From contig NZ_CP146373.1 in NCBI RefSeq assembly GCF_037055325.1, positions 2,604,001-2,668,000 of the forward strand: a stretch of DNA of 64,000 nucleotides, written 5' to 3'. Below the pieces are notes generated by a model that was given only the letters and a program-made list of their open reading frames with translations, ran no database searches and was not told the DNA's origin. Below, in pieces: positions 34,182 through 42,897 of the stretch (positions are counted from its first letter, which is position 1; every line of letters starts with the position of its first letter). This DNA comes from Arachnia propionica (GTDB taxonomy: Bacteria; Actinomycetota; Actinomycetes; Propionibacteriales; Propionibacteriaceae). A program made the translations under genes and the position numbers.

Positions 34182-34859
34182 CTAAAAGCTGGATGATGAT
34201 GTGGGGTGGTCACTCAGGGGTACGTGGACGGCGAAGGCAGCGATGAAACCGCGCCCCATGACCCACTTGCCACGGAAGAGCCGTGCTCCGGAGGTCCAGC
34301 CGGGGAGCCGGACACTGAACCTCCCCCCTCTCAGCAGATGCGCTTCCCCGTCTGTCATGGGTAGCCACTGCTGATTGATTCGATACGAAGCTTTGTAGGC
34401 CGCCTCCTTGACGCAGAAATAGACGACTGGCCATGGGATGTTCGGCTCTCTGCACCGAAGCCGTTGCAGCCCCTGCTGCTCACGGTCGGTAGTGAAGGGG
34501 AGGCGCTCCCCATCAAGGTGACGAGCCGTCTCCACATCGATCCCAAAGTCGGCCGTGGTCGATCGGGCAACAGCTGCGCCTGCATAATTGCGGGTGTGGG
34601 TCAGACTCCCTTGGTATCCCATAGGAAACAGCGGGATACCGCCGGCACCCCGACCGATCACGGTCTCCTTCACTCCCCAGCGAGCAAGAGCTCGGCGCGC
34701 CTGATCACGGGCCACCAACGACTGCAACCTCTGGGGACCCTGGCTTTGCCCCACTAAATGCTGCTCGGCGGGCAGGCCAGCGATATCAGGAAAGGGGCCG
34801 TAGTGCTCTGCTACTTGGACCCAAGGTGGAACCACGGAAGCGAGGAGTTTGGTTGTCAT
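34182..34859 (-). CDS. 4'-phosphopantetheinyl transferase (EntD/Sfp type)
   Basis: Converts the two apo-carrier proteins of the cluster to holo form. 225 residues; GIDVE (about 105-109) and FCVKEAAYKA (about 150) are the two signature motifs, and the SLTHTRNYAGAAVA segment has the conserved His. Dedicated transferases like this accompany secondary-metabolite clusters (e.g. RedU). Eighteen bp separate it from the oxoamine synthase gene. Confidence 0.9.
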   Translation of the reverse strand: MTTKLLASVVPPWVQVAEHYGPFPDIAGLPAEQHLVGQSQGPQRLQSLVARDQARRALARWGVKETVIGRGAGGIPLFPMGYQGSLTHTRNYAGAAVARSTTADFGIDVETARHLDGERLPFTTDREQQGLQRLRCREPNIPWPVVYFCVKEAAYKASYRINQQWLPMTDGEAHLLRGGRFSVRLPGWTSGARLFRGKWVMGRGFIAAFAVHVPLSDHPTSSSSF

Positions 34860-34866
34860 GTCGGTC

Positions 34867-35640
34867 TTACACCACCGTCACTCCACCATCGACGCTGATG
34901 ACCTGACCGGTCATGTAGTCCACTTCTAAGAAGACCCCGATGGCGCGTGCAATTTCTTCAGCAGTGCCGAAGCGCTGCATGGGGCACTTACTTCGAATGG
35001 CCTCTTTAGCACTGTCCTGGAGGTTCTCCGTCATCCCTGTAATCATGAATCCGGGTGAGAGCGCGTTCACTGTGACACCCCGTTTGGCGCACTCCGCGGC
35101 CAACGTTCGGGTGAGCCCCATAACCCCGGCCTTCGATGCGGAATAGGCGGTCTGACCGCTGGTGGCAATAAACCCGGATGGTGACACGATATTCACGATC
35201 CGTCCCCAGCGACGTGCAAGCATCCCCGGAACGACTGCCCGCGACATGTGGAACGTGCCAATCAGATTTGTCTGGATCACTCGGGCCCAGTCGGCGGGAT
35301 CCTGCATGGCCATCAGAGCATCTAGCCGGATTCCGCTGTTGTTGACCAGAACGTCCACCGGACCAAGCGTCTGCTCCACCTGCGCAACCAGGGCCGTTGC
35401 CTGATCCCACTCTGCGATGTCACCGCCCACGACGCTGGAAGGATGATTCAGCATGGCGGCAGTCTCGTTGGCGGCGTCGAGAGAAGAGTTGTAATGAACT
35501 GCAACTGAGCAGCCACGCCGATCCAGTTCTACGGCCAAGGCGCGTCCGAAACCACCTGAGGCACCCGTCACAAGTGCGATTGGGACATCTGGGCGATGTC
35601 CGCGGCGCCGAGGCGCGTTACTGTCTCTGCTAGTGCTCAT
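34867..35640 (-). CDS. 3-ketoacyl-ACP reductase (FabG-like SDR)
   Basis: NADPH-dependent reduction of 3-ketoacyl thioesters. 257 residues with an N-terminal basic extension (about 18 residues), nucleotide motif TGASGGFG, NNSG, catalytic Ser in NIVSPSGF, Tyr/Lys in YSASK, and the FabG-type C terminus with TGQVISVDGG. Start overlaps the KAS III stop (ATGA). Confidence 0.92.
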   Translation of the reverse strand: MSTSRDSNAPRRRGHRPDVPIALVTGASGGFGRALAVELDRRGCSVAVHYNSSLDAANETAAMLNHPSSVVGGDIAEWDQATALVAQVEQTLGPVDVLVNNSGIRLDALMAMQDPADWARVIQTNLIGTFHMSRAVVPGMLARRWGRIVNIVSPSGFIATSGQTAYSASKAGVMGLTRTLAAECAKRGVTVNALSPGFMITGMTENLQDSAKEAIRSKCPMQRFGTAEEIARAIGVFLEVDYMTGQVISVDGGVTVV

Positions 35641-36656
35641 GCCATGGCCGTTTCTTGCTGGCCAGCTTCCTTCGCGCCGGCATCAACGGATCCACCCCAT
35701 CGAAGCAACATGGACCCCCAAGTCATTCCGGCACCGAAACCAGCAAGCAGTACGAGGTCTCCTTCATGAATGCGTCCTTCTGTCAGCGCTTCAGTGAGAG
35801 CAATGGGGATGGAAGCTGCAGCCGTGTTTCCGTAGCGCTCCAGGTTTGTGAAGACTTTCGAGCGATCCAATCCTGAATGTGTGGCGATAGAATTCACGAT
35901 CCGGATATTGGCCTGGTGGGGGATCATCAGGTCAACATCGGAGACGTCCACTCCGGCCTGAGCGAGCGTCTTGCGAAGGGTCGCCACGGTCAGACGTACA
36001 GCATTGAGATAGATCTCGTTGCCGTTGATCTTGGCATAGTGCAGTCCCTTTTCTACTGTTTCGACGCTGGCCGGTAGGCGACTTCCTCCGGCTTCCACCT
36101 TGAGGCTCCCGGTCCAGCGCCCTTCAGCGCCGAGATCCCAGCCCAGTATCCATTCGGAATCGTTTGGTTCGAGCAGCAGCGCACCCGCACCGTCCCCCAC
36201 AAGAATTCCGAGGTCCCGATCATTCGGATCTGCTGTCAACGAATGCGTGTCGGAGCCGATCACCAGTATCGGACGCGGGTCAATTCGAATGAGGGCTGCC
36301 GCGGTCACGAGAGCGTACATGAAACCAGCGCACTCAGCGTTTACGTCGTGAGCGCTACCCCTGATCCCCAACTCGTGTTGGACAAAAGCTGACGTAGCCG
36401 GGGAGGGCTGCTCGGGAGTGGCCGTTGCTACGAAGAGGTGTGCGACCTCCTCGGGCGCGCAGCCCGCACGCTCCAGCGCTCGGCGTCCAGCTTCCACCGC
36501 AAGCGAAGCGGTGGTCTGCCCCGGGCTAACCCAACGGCGTTCACGGATACCGCAGCGGCTCGTGATCCACTCCTCGTCCAGCCCGAATCCGGCGGCCAGC
36601 TCTGCACTGTGTATGGTGCGCTCAGGGACACTCATACCCCAGCCAGTGATGGACAT
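35637..36656 (-). CDS. Beta-ketoacyl-ACP synthase III (FabH/RedP-like)
   Basis: Starts chains from an acyl-CoA and malonyl-ACP. 339 residues from the ATG at 36656 (MSITGWGMSVPERTI); a GTG eight codons upstream is possible. Catalytic Cys109 (AECAGFMYAL), His in MIPHQANIRI, Asn in ERYGNTAAAS. Together with the first carrier protein, ketoreductase, dehydratase and KAS II it forms a dedicated small fatty-acid-type line resembling RedP/RedQ/RedR. Confidence 0.92.
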   Translation of the reverse strand: MSITGWGMSVPERTIHSAELAAGFGLDEEWITSRCGIRERRWVSPGQTTASLAVEAGRRALERAGCAPEEVAHLFVATATPEQPSPATSAFVQHELGIRGSAHDVNAECAGFMYALVTAAALIRIDPRPILVIGSDTHSLTADPNDRDLGILVGDGAGALLLEPNDSEWILGWDLGAEGRWTGSLKVEAGGSRLPASVETVEKGLHYAKINGNEIYLNAVRLTVATLRKTLAQAGVDVSDVDLMIPHQANIRIVNSIATHSGLDRSKVFTNLERYGNTAAASIPIALTEALTEGRIHEGDLVLLAGFGAGMTWGSMLLRWGGSVDAGAKEAGQQETAMA

Positions 36657-36666
36657 GCTCGGCACG

Positions 36667-36909
36667 TCAGGCCACCACACTTACGAGGCGGGTATGGAAA
36701 GTACGCAGAGTGGCCCGACCGTCCTCGTTCTCGAAAACTGCAGCATCCACGCCGCTGCCCGGGTTTTCAGTTTGGAACTTGTACAGCCACTCCATGAGAT
36801 CCATCGAGTCCACGTCTGACACTTCGGCCAATGGGGTGTCCGGATCGATCGCCGAAGCACCGGAGACCTCTTCCAGTTGACGGGCGAAGTCTTCAAGGGT
36901 CAAATTCAT
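36667..36909 (-). CDS. Acyl carrier protein, first gene of the main biosynthetic operon
   Basis: 80 residues from the ATG at 36909, nine bases after a GGAG (an in-frame TTG five codons upstream is less likely). Phosphopantetheine Ser35 in VDSMDLMEWL. Differs clearly from the second carrier protein at 29 kb (DSMD versus DSLG), so the two probably serve the acyl line and the prolyl line separately. First gene downstream of the divergent promoter region. Confidence 0.87.
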   Translation of the reverse strand: MNLTLEDFARQLEEVSGASAIDPDTPLAEVSDVDSMDLMEWLYKFQTENPGSGVDAAVFENEDGRATLRTFHTRLVSVVA

Positions 36910-37059
36910 TCTTCTTTTCTCCAATATGGGCGTCGGATTCGATGGCTGCCTGCCGTTTCATGCAGAGTGCGTAACCGGCAGCACGGGCAATAGTAAACAA
37001 GCAGGGCGCAACAGCGCTGCAAAGTCAATCGATCAACTTGATTCGGGGAATTCTAGTGC

Positions 37060-37078
37060 GCGTTGCGCCTGCGTTGCG
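37060..37078 (+). promoter_or_regulatory. SARP-type direct repeat in the divergent biosynthetic promoter
   Basis: GCGTTGCG occurs at 37060-37067 and again at 37071-37078, exactly 11 bp apart, i.e. one helical turn, as in sites of SARP regulators. On the other strand of the same 240-bp intergenic region (36910-37150) GTTGCGC, CTTGTTT and TTGCCCG follow at the same 11-bp step but match poorly. A SARP-type gene lies at 42.9-46.2 kb. Binding is inference. Confidence 0.55.
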
Positions 37079-37150
37079 ATGGTCCAGAAGAGTTGCAGCC
37101 GAAATCACTCAAGTCACGCCTCCTTACCCCAGGTCACGCAGGAGAAATTC

Positions 37151-38728
37151 ATGTCAAACGGCAGCGCCAAGATGCAGGATTCTGCAGCACAGTCGAGGGG
37201 ACACTCGACCCCCCAGCCCTCTGCAACCAGGATCGTCATCGTGGGGGCCGGATTCTCCGGCATCGCGGTTGGAATCCGGCTCCTTCGGTCCGGCCGGACG
37301 GACTTTGTCATCCTTGAGCGCGCTGACGAAGTGGGCGGCACTTGGCGGGACAACTCCTACCCTGGAGCCGGCTGCGACATTCCCTCACTTCTGTACTCTT
37401 TCTCTTTCGCGCAGAATCCTGGGTGGTCGAACACTTTTGGATCCCAGGACGAGATCTTGGACTACTTAAAGAGCACTGTGGATCGCTTCGGACTGCGGGA
37501 ACATATCCGCTTTAAAGAGGAGCTGAAGGATGCATCTTGGGACGACGAGACTCGCACTTGGACTATCGCCACGGACAGGGGGAAGCTGATCGCAGATATT
37601 CTAGTGCTGGCAACGGGATACCTCAGCGATCCCCAGCTGCCTGATGTCGCGGGAATCGAGGACTTCGGCGGGCCGATGTTCCACACGGCGCAGTGGGACC
37701 ACGAGGTGCAGCTCGAAGGACGCGATGTGGCTGTGGTGGGCACTGGGGCTTCGGCCATCCAGCTGGTTCCTGCTATTGCTGGAGAAGTCGGCCATCTCAC
37801 CCTCTACCAACGCACCCCGGCTTGGGTGAATGCAAAACCGGACACTCCAGTCACCGGACGTGAGCAACGTCGCCGTGCTGGCATCCCCGGCTATCAGCGA
37901 TTCCAGCGCAACATCAACAAATATGGACGTGAGATAATCGCACTGCTGATGTCCAAGCCCAAACTCATTCAGAAGACGCTCCAGCCGCAGATCGAATCCT
38001 ATCTGGCTGATCAGATCCCAGACGAGGACCTCCGACGCGATCTGACACCTGACTACGTAGTTGGATGCAAGCGGATCCTCTTCTCGAATGAGTACTATCC
38101 AGCCCTGCGCCGGGACAACGTGGAGGTGGTACCACACGCGGTAGACACCTTCCGACCCGGTATCGCTGTTGCGGGGGGAGTTGAGCGAAAGCATGACGTG
38201 GTTATCTTCGCTACGGGCTTCAGTGCAGTGGACCGAGCAGCAGCCCACCTGATCCGATCGCGTGGTAAGACCCTCTCTTCCGTATGGGCCCACTCCATGA
38301 GCGCCTATGTAGGAAGCACAGTGGCAGGATTTCCGAATCTGATCACCATGCTTGGCCCGAACACCGCATTGGGACACCACTCACAGACCGTCATGTTGGA
38401 GGCGCAGGCCGACTATCTGGTCGCCATGCTCGAATACATGGAGAAGAACGACTTGGACAGCGTTGAGGTACGTGAGGACAGTCAACGGGAGTACAACAAG
38501 TGGCTTGACATGAAGTTGGACGGAACGGTCTGGCAGACCGGCGGCTGTACCAGTTGGTACCAGGACGCCAGTGGCCACAATCCCATCACATACCCCACCT
38601 ATACCTGGACCTTCCGACGCCACCTCCGACGCTTCCGTCCCGAGCACTACCGGGCAACCACCCCTGAGATCGGGGCACGCGGCATTGATGTTCCAAGACT
38701 GCTCACCGTCGCTGCAGAGGATCGCTAA
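37151..38728 (+). CDS. Baeyer-Villiger-type flavin monooxygenase
   Basis: FAD/NADPH enzyme inserting oxygen next to a ketone or hydroxylating a substrate. 525 residues from the ATG at 37151, five bases after AGGAGAA. FAD motif GAGFSG (32-37), second Rossmann GTGASA (197-202), and between them the BVMO fingerprint F-x-G-x-x-x-H-x-x-x-W-D (FGGPMFHTAQWD, 172-183). Resembles the 4-hydroxyacetophenone/cyclohexanone monooxygenase group. First gene of an operon divergent from the main one; an alpha-amino ketone from the oxoamine synthase is a conceivable substrate. Confidence 0.88.
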   Translation: MSNGSAKMQDSAAQSRGHSTPQPSATRIVIVGAGFSGIAVGIRLLRSGRTDFVILERADEVGGTWRDNSYPGAGCDIPSLLYSFSFAQNPGWSNTFGSQDEILDYLKSTVDRFGLREHIRFKEELKDASWDDETRTWTIATDRGKLIADILVLATGYLSDPQLPDVAGIEDFGGPMFHTAQWDHEVQLEGRDVAVVGTGASAIQLVPAIAGEVGHLTLYQRTPAWVNAKPDTPVTGREQRRRAGIPGYQRFQRNINKYGREIIALLMSKPKLIQKTLQPQIESYLADQIPDEDLRRDLTPDYVVGCKRILFSNEYYPALRRDNVEVVPHAVDTFRPGIAVAGGVERKHDVVIFATGFSAVDRAAAHLIRSRGKTLSSVWAHSMSAYVGSTVAGFPNLITMLGPNTALGHHSQTVMLEAQADYLVAMLEYMEKNDLDSVEVREDSQREYNKWLDMKLDGTVWQTGGCTSWYQDASGHNPITYPTYTWTFRRHLRRFRPEHYRATTPEIGARGIDVPRLLTVAAEDR

Positions 38729-38793
38729 GCCACACCCGGATACCGAAAAACCCACTATTTCCCCACCAGCACTGCCCATAGTAAGGATTCCCC

Positions 38794-40326
38794 GTGAGCC
38801 GAATTACTGACGCCCCCTCCAACTTGCCCCAAATCTCTCGACGTCTTCTTTTCCGCACAGCCGCCACTACGGTGGTCGGCTATTCATTGACAAATGGCTG
38901 GATATCGGAGGCCGAGGCCGATGATTCCGAGACGTCGGAGGCCGAGGCAGAGCGTCTATTTCGGCGACTTCCTCGCCTGCAGGGAACTGTTACCCGAGAG
39001 GCTGCCGGTTTTATCACCGATTTCGGTCGTGAGATCAGCGCCCAGCCAATAGCTGTGCTGCACCCCGAGGGTACTGAGGATATCGTCGCTATGTCCCGTT
39101 TCTGCACGCTTCACGGCATCCCTATGGCGATGAACGGTCAGTCTGGTGAGACCGACAAGCATGAGTCGCACTCCAACTACGGGCAGGCGCTCACCAAGGG
39201 AGGCCTTCAAATCAACGCCCGCAAACTCGCCGAAGTCCGCAAGCTGACCGAGGGCACGGCCGTCGTGGGAGCCGGTACCACATGGGCTGAGCTCGTCGAA
39301 GCAGCACTGGATACCGGACAGACGGTTGCCACCCTTCCTGACTATCTCAACCTCTCCATCGGAGGAACTGTTTCCGTGGGCGGCGTGGGAGGCAACGTCC
39401 AGCGGTTCGGGCTCTGTTCTGACCTGGTGCAGGAAATCGAGATCGTCGCACCGACAGGAATTGTATACAGGGCCAGTCGTCAGCAGAACGCATCACTGTT
39501 TAAGGCGGCTCTCGGCGGGGCTGGCCAATATGGTGTCATCACAGAGGTAACGCTGAACCTTGTTCCGGCGCAGGAGATGGCCACAATCATCAGCCTGTAT
39601 TATTCGTCGTCAGCGGACTACCTACGTGATCAGCGCACGCTTCTTAAAGTAAAAGACCTGCAGCATCACACAGGAGAGTTCATCCGTGTGGAAGATGACA
39701 CGGAATGGAACTTCAAAATCGACTTGGGCGTCTATCATCCATCGGGGCAGCCTCGCGACCTAGAGGACATACTTTCCGAGCTGAGCGACGACCGTGACCG
39801 ACGAACCACAGTTACCATGCCATATCACGACTGGGCATTCCGTGTCACGCCTACCATGCAGTCTCTCTCCGAGTCCGGACATCTAGAGATGAAGAAACCA
39901 TGGGCCAGTTTCCTGATCCCCGGCGACCGGGTGCAAGAGTTCGTGGACTGGGTCTCGCCGCAGATGTCTCAGCAGGATCTCGGTGCCGGTTTGTGTCTTC
40001 TCTCCCCGCTGACTCCTGAATCAATCGCCACGGAGATGTTCATGGTGCCGAGCTCCTCAGACGGTCTGGCGTTTTTCTTTGACCTGTTGGCTTTCCCAGA
40101 CCCTGACACGCCCGACGTGGATGGGATGTTCGAGCGGAACCGACGCTTCTACGACAAAGTAACCAGCTTGGGAGGTAAGCGCTATATCATCGGTGCCATA
40201 CCTGGGATGACGAAGTCAGACTGGGTCAATCACTATGGGTCATCACGGTACAGTTGGCTCTCCGTGTTCAAACGGATCTACGATCCACGCGGCGTGCTTA
40301 CGCCTGGGCAGAGGATCTTCTCATGA
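38794..40326 (+). CDS. FAD-linked (VAO/cytokinin-dehydrogenase-like) oxidase with likely Tat signal
   Basis: 510 residues from a GTG at 38794 after AAGGA. Residues 15-21 (SRRLLFR) followed by TAATTVVGYSLTN look like a twin-arginine signal, and a charged linker with Glu/Asp precedes the fold. FAD_binding_4 domain about 75-250 (GGTVSVGGVGGNVQRFG, LGGAGQYGVITEV), then a substrate domain with a CKX/BBE-like end (RIYDPRGVLTPGQRIF). It may oxidise an amine or alcohol at or outside the membrane. Its stop overlaps the start of the next gene (ATGA). Confidence 0.85.
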   Translation: MSRITDAPSNLPQISRRLLFRTAATTVVGYSLTNGWISEAEADDSETSEAEAERLFRRLPRLQGTVTREAAGFITDFGREISAQPIAVLHPEGTEDIVAMSRFCTLHGIPMAMNGQSGETDKHESHSNYGQALTKGGLQINARKLAEVRKLTEGTAVVGAGTTWAELVEAALDTGQTVATLPDYLNLSIGGTVSVGGVGGNVQRFGLCSDLVQEIEIVAPTGIVYRASRQQNASLFKAALGGAGQYGVITEVTLNLVPAQEMATIISLYYSSSADYLRDQRTLLKVKDLQHHTGEFIRVEDDTEWNFKIDLGVYHPSGQPRDLEDILSELSDDRDRRTTVTMPYHDWAFRVTPTMQSLSESGHLEMKKPWASFLIPGDRVQEFVDWVSPQMSQQDLGAGLCLLSPLTPESIATEMFMVPSSSDGLAFFFDLLAFPDPDTPDVDGMFERNRRFYDKVTSLGGKRYIIGAIPGMTKSDWVNHYGSSRYSWLSVFKRIYDPRGVLTPGQRIFS

Positions 40327-41684
40327 GTCAGCTAATCGAGATCACAGACTCGGTCCGACTCCCAGCCGACCGTGAGGTGGTATGGGATTTGCTGACGGCA
40401 GAACTGGCCGGGGCTGGCGCTTGGTGGAACCGGACCAACACCTTTGCCGCAGACAGAGATCCGGGGACACTGGGCAGCAGAATCCGCTGGACGATTGCGC
40501 CGAACGGGATCAACAAGCCCGGACCACGGTTCCGATTCACATCAGTCACCGTTGAAGCAGTTCGTCCATCTCGGCTGGAACTATCCTTTCGGGGTGATTT
40601 TGAGGGCAAGAGTGTATTCCGACTGGAAGACGTAGAGGAAGACACTCGCCTGTCCTTGGAATTTAGTGCAGAATGCCGCGGATGGGCCGGTGTGTTCTCT
40701 CGGCTGGTTGACATGTCCGCTAGTCGTTCCCGGAGCACTCGGGACGCTTTCAGACGACTTCGCGAGCTGTTTTTGCAAGTTCCTGATCAAGGAACAACCT
40801 CCCCAGAATTCCGACTGTGCGGCACCACCTCTGCTGCGCGTACGGCGATGGACCTGCGCACCGCGTACGGCGATGTCTTGCGCATGTGGCACTGGCAGCC
40901 GGTCGATGAACCTCCCGCCAGAGCCACGGCGGTCCTGACACATGGTTGGGGATCATCTTCACGAGCGTTCGACAGCACGGTGGAGAAGCTCCTGCTGCAA
41001 GGGATGGACGTGGTTACTCTCGACTGGCCGGGCCATGGCGCCAGTGTCCTTCATCCGACAGGGCAACTGAGTCTGGAACGCTTGGCAGCCGGCCTCTGCG
41101 GGGTGCTTGACCTCATTGAGGTGAGGCCCGTCATTCTAGTAGGACACTCGGGCGCGGCTCTCGTCGGGACACTCGCTGCGGCGCAGGCCTCCACAATCGA
41201 TGGCTTCGTGTTCCTTTCCGCTGCACTCCAGGACCCGGGAGCCACCGCCGCAATGCTCAGGGTCCAAGGAGGTCGGCTACTCGACATCGTCCTGAGCAGC
41301 CCAGTGCTCTCCGAAATAGTGCTTTCGCGGATCTTGGGCCCATCCCTGCCGACTGCCACTCGTGCTCTCACAGCCGCTCGTCTACGAGCCGTTGCGCCTG
41401 CTGTGCGTCGGTCATACTTCGAAGCAAGTCGTAATGTGGACCTTACAGATTTCGGACGCCGGGTCAGTGTACCTACTTTGGTGATGACCGGGTCGGAGGA
41501 CATGATGTTCCCGATTCATTCGGCCCGTACCACAGCACTCACCTTTCCACATGGACGCTTCAGGTTGCTGACGGGGCGTGGACATGCACTTCCCGAGGAG
41601 GCACCGGACGAGATTGCGCGCGCGGTGCTGGAGTTGGCTCCCAGGGTCGGGGATGGAACGTTCGGGAGCTTCCTACACCAGTAG
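40323..41684 (+). CDS. SRPBCC (polyketide-cyclase-like) domain fused to alpha/beta hydrolase
   Basis: 453 residues from the ATG at 40323. Residues 1-155 have the SRPBCC/Bet v1 pattern (VRLPADREVVWDLLTAEL; repeated strands; long C-terminal helix). Residues about 185-445 are an alpha/beta hydrolase: VLTHGWGSSSRAFDS, LDWPGHGAS, nucleophile Ser in VGHSGAAL, acid in GSEDMMFP, His in GRGHALPEEAP. I know of no named family with this pair. A binding/cyclising domain coupled to a hydrolase or lyase could fold and release an intermediate (inference). Last gene of the three-gene divergent operon. Confidence 0.82.
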   Translation: MSQLIEITDSVRLPADREVVWDLLTAELAGAGAWWNRTNTFAADRDPGTLGSRIRWTIAPNGINKPGPRFRFTSVTVEAVRPSRLELSFRGDFEGKSVFRLEDVEEDTRLSLEFSAECRGWAGVFSRLVDMSASRSRSTRDAFRRLRELFLQVPDQGTTSPEFRLCGTTSAARTAMDLRTAYGDVLRMWHWQPVDEPPARATAVLTHGWGSSSRAFDSTVEKLLLQGMDVVTLDWPGHGASVLHPTGQLSLERLAAGLCGVLDLIEVRPVILVGHSGAALVGTLAAAQASTIDGFVFLSAALQDPGATAAMLRVQGGRLLDIVLSSPVLSEIVLSRILGPSLPTATRALTAARLRAVAPAVRRSYFEASRNVDLTDFGRRVSVPTLVMTGSEDMMFPIHSARTTALTFPHGRFRLLTGRGHALPEEAPDEIARAVLELAPRVGDGTFGSFLHQ

Positions 41685-41697
41685 GCAATGAACTTGA

Positions 41698-42897
41698 GTG
41701 TCTGCCACATGTCACTTCCGTGCTCATCAGGATTACATGATTCCGGGGGAGCGAACTTTTGAGTTTTCTGGATTCAGTTGTTACGAAGGACAGTGGGCCG
41801 TGATGAGGTGTGCACGGGAGAACGGGCTCAAGCCATATGAGCCGGAGAGCAGGGGCAATCGCTTCGCAGCGCCTCGGAAGGCACAACCGGCAGAGGAGCG
41901 CGTCTTCCCACAGCCCTCGGGCCCACACCTCACGCTCCATCCGGGAGACGACCGGCCAGGCACCGTCCTCTTCTCTGCTTTCCGAGACTGGGGGGGTCTG
42001 CGCAGAGCAGAGTGCGGTAGGTGGTCGTTCCCGTCCTATTTCGCGGCCTTGGCCGCCGTATTGGCGGCTTGGCGGAAAGAAGCCATGGGGTGGCTGTTTC
42101 TCCACAGTCAGTCTGACGCAACAGCAGATTGCAAGATTCTGACGCATCCAGTCGCGAACGACGACACTCGGCGGCTTCAGTTACACATGGACGAGGCATC
42201 AGCGCTGGTCATCTGGCCCCTTCTACCCCGCGAGTGGGAAATCGTACGGATCGAGGCACCAGAGTGGTGGGCGGGGAGATGGGTATACCGACTTGTCTGC
42301 AGCACTTCGGACGACGAGCGGTCCGTTGAGCTGCGACCTACTTGGGCGCTATGGGACACCTACAACACCAAGAGTCGCTTCATTGCACCTTCAGGTAGCA
42401 CTGTCGGCGATGTCACCGCAATTACTGGACCTGGAGTCGATCTGGAATTAGCGATGTCGGACACCGCATTGAAATGGCACGCCGAGGGTCGAATCGTAGG
42501 CAAGACTCACTTGGACGTTGGCCGTGTGCCTTTATCCGCGTTCGATCTTCAGCCATTCGGCACGAGCAGGAGACATCGTTACTTGGGCGCGAAAGAGGCC
42601 GGCTTTAGTCATCGGAACGTCGGGCGCTCACCAGCTTTTGGTTCGTCCCGGCAACGGCCCCAAACTGCTCTTTCAGGCCCTCTGAAAGAGGCCTGTACTT
42701 GGTCTGACCTGAACGGGTGGCTTCGCACTCTGGATCCTGAGACGGAGGTCGGCATCATTCTGACCTGTGACAGGGTGCTCGAACCGGAGGAGCATGCCGA
42801 GGTCCTGAGACTACTGGCAGCATATCCTGGTCGAATATTGATCTTGGTTGCTTGTCGACAAGAAGAAATTACAGGGATTCAAGCCATGCGATGGTGA
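41698..42897 (+). CDS. Hypothetical protein, long open frame downstream of the oxidase operon
   Basis: Up to 399 residues with no recognised family. The second half (from about WPLLPREWEIVRIEAPEWW onward) has ordinary protein-like composition; the first 130 residues are rich in Arg and Trp and may be upstream of the true start, which I cannot fix. No signal peptide or membrane segment. It follows the SRPBCC-hydrolase gene by 13 bp and overlaps the 3' end of the convergent regulator gene by 19 bp. Could be a real accessory protein or chance; the length without a stop favours a gene. Confidence 0.42.
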   Translation: MSATCHFRAHQDYMIPGERTFEFSGFSCYEGQWAVMRCARENGLKPYEPESRGNRFAAPRKAQPAEERVFPQPSGPHLTLHPGDDRPGTVLFSAFRDWGGLRRAECGRWSFPSYFAALAAVLAAWRKEAMGWLFLHSQSDATADCKILTHPVANDDTRRLQLHMDEASALVIWPLLPREWEIVRIEAPEWWAGRWVYRLVCSTSDDERSVELRPTWALWDTYNTKSRFIAPSGSTVGDVTAITGPGVDLELAMSDTALKWHAEGRIVGKTHLDVGRVPLSAFDLQPFGTSRRHRYLGAKEAGFSHRNVGRSPAFGSSRQRPQTALSGPLKEACTWSDLNGWLRTLDPETEVGIILTCDRVLEPEEHAEVLRLLAAYPGRILILVACRQEEITGIQAMRW

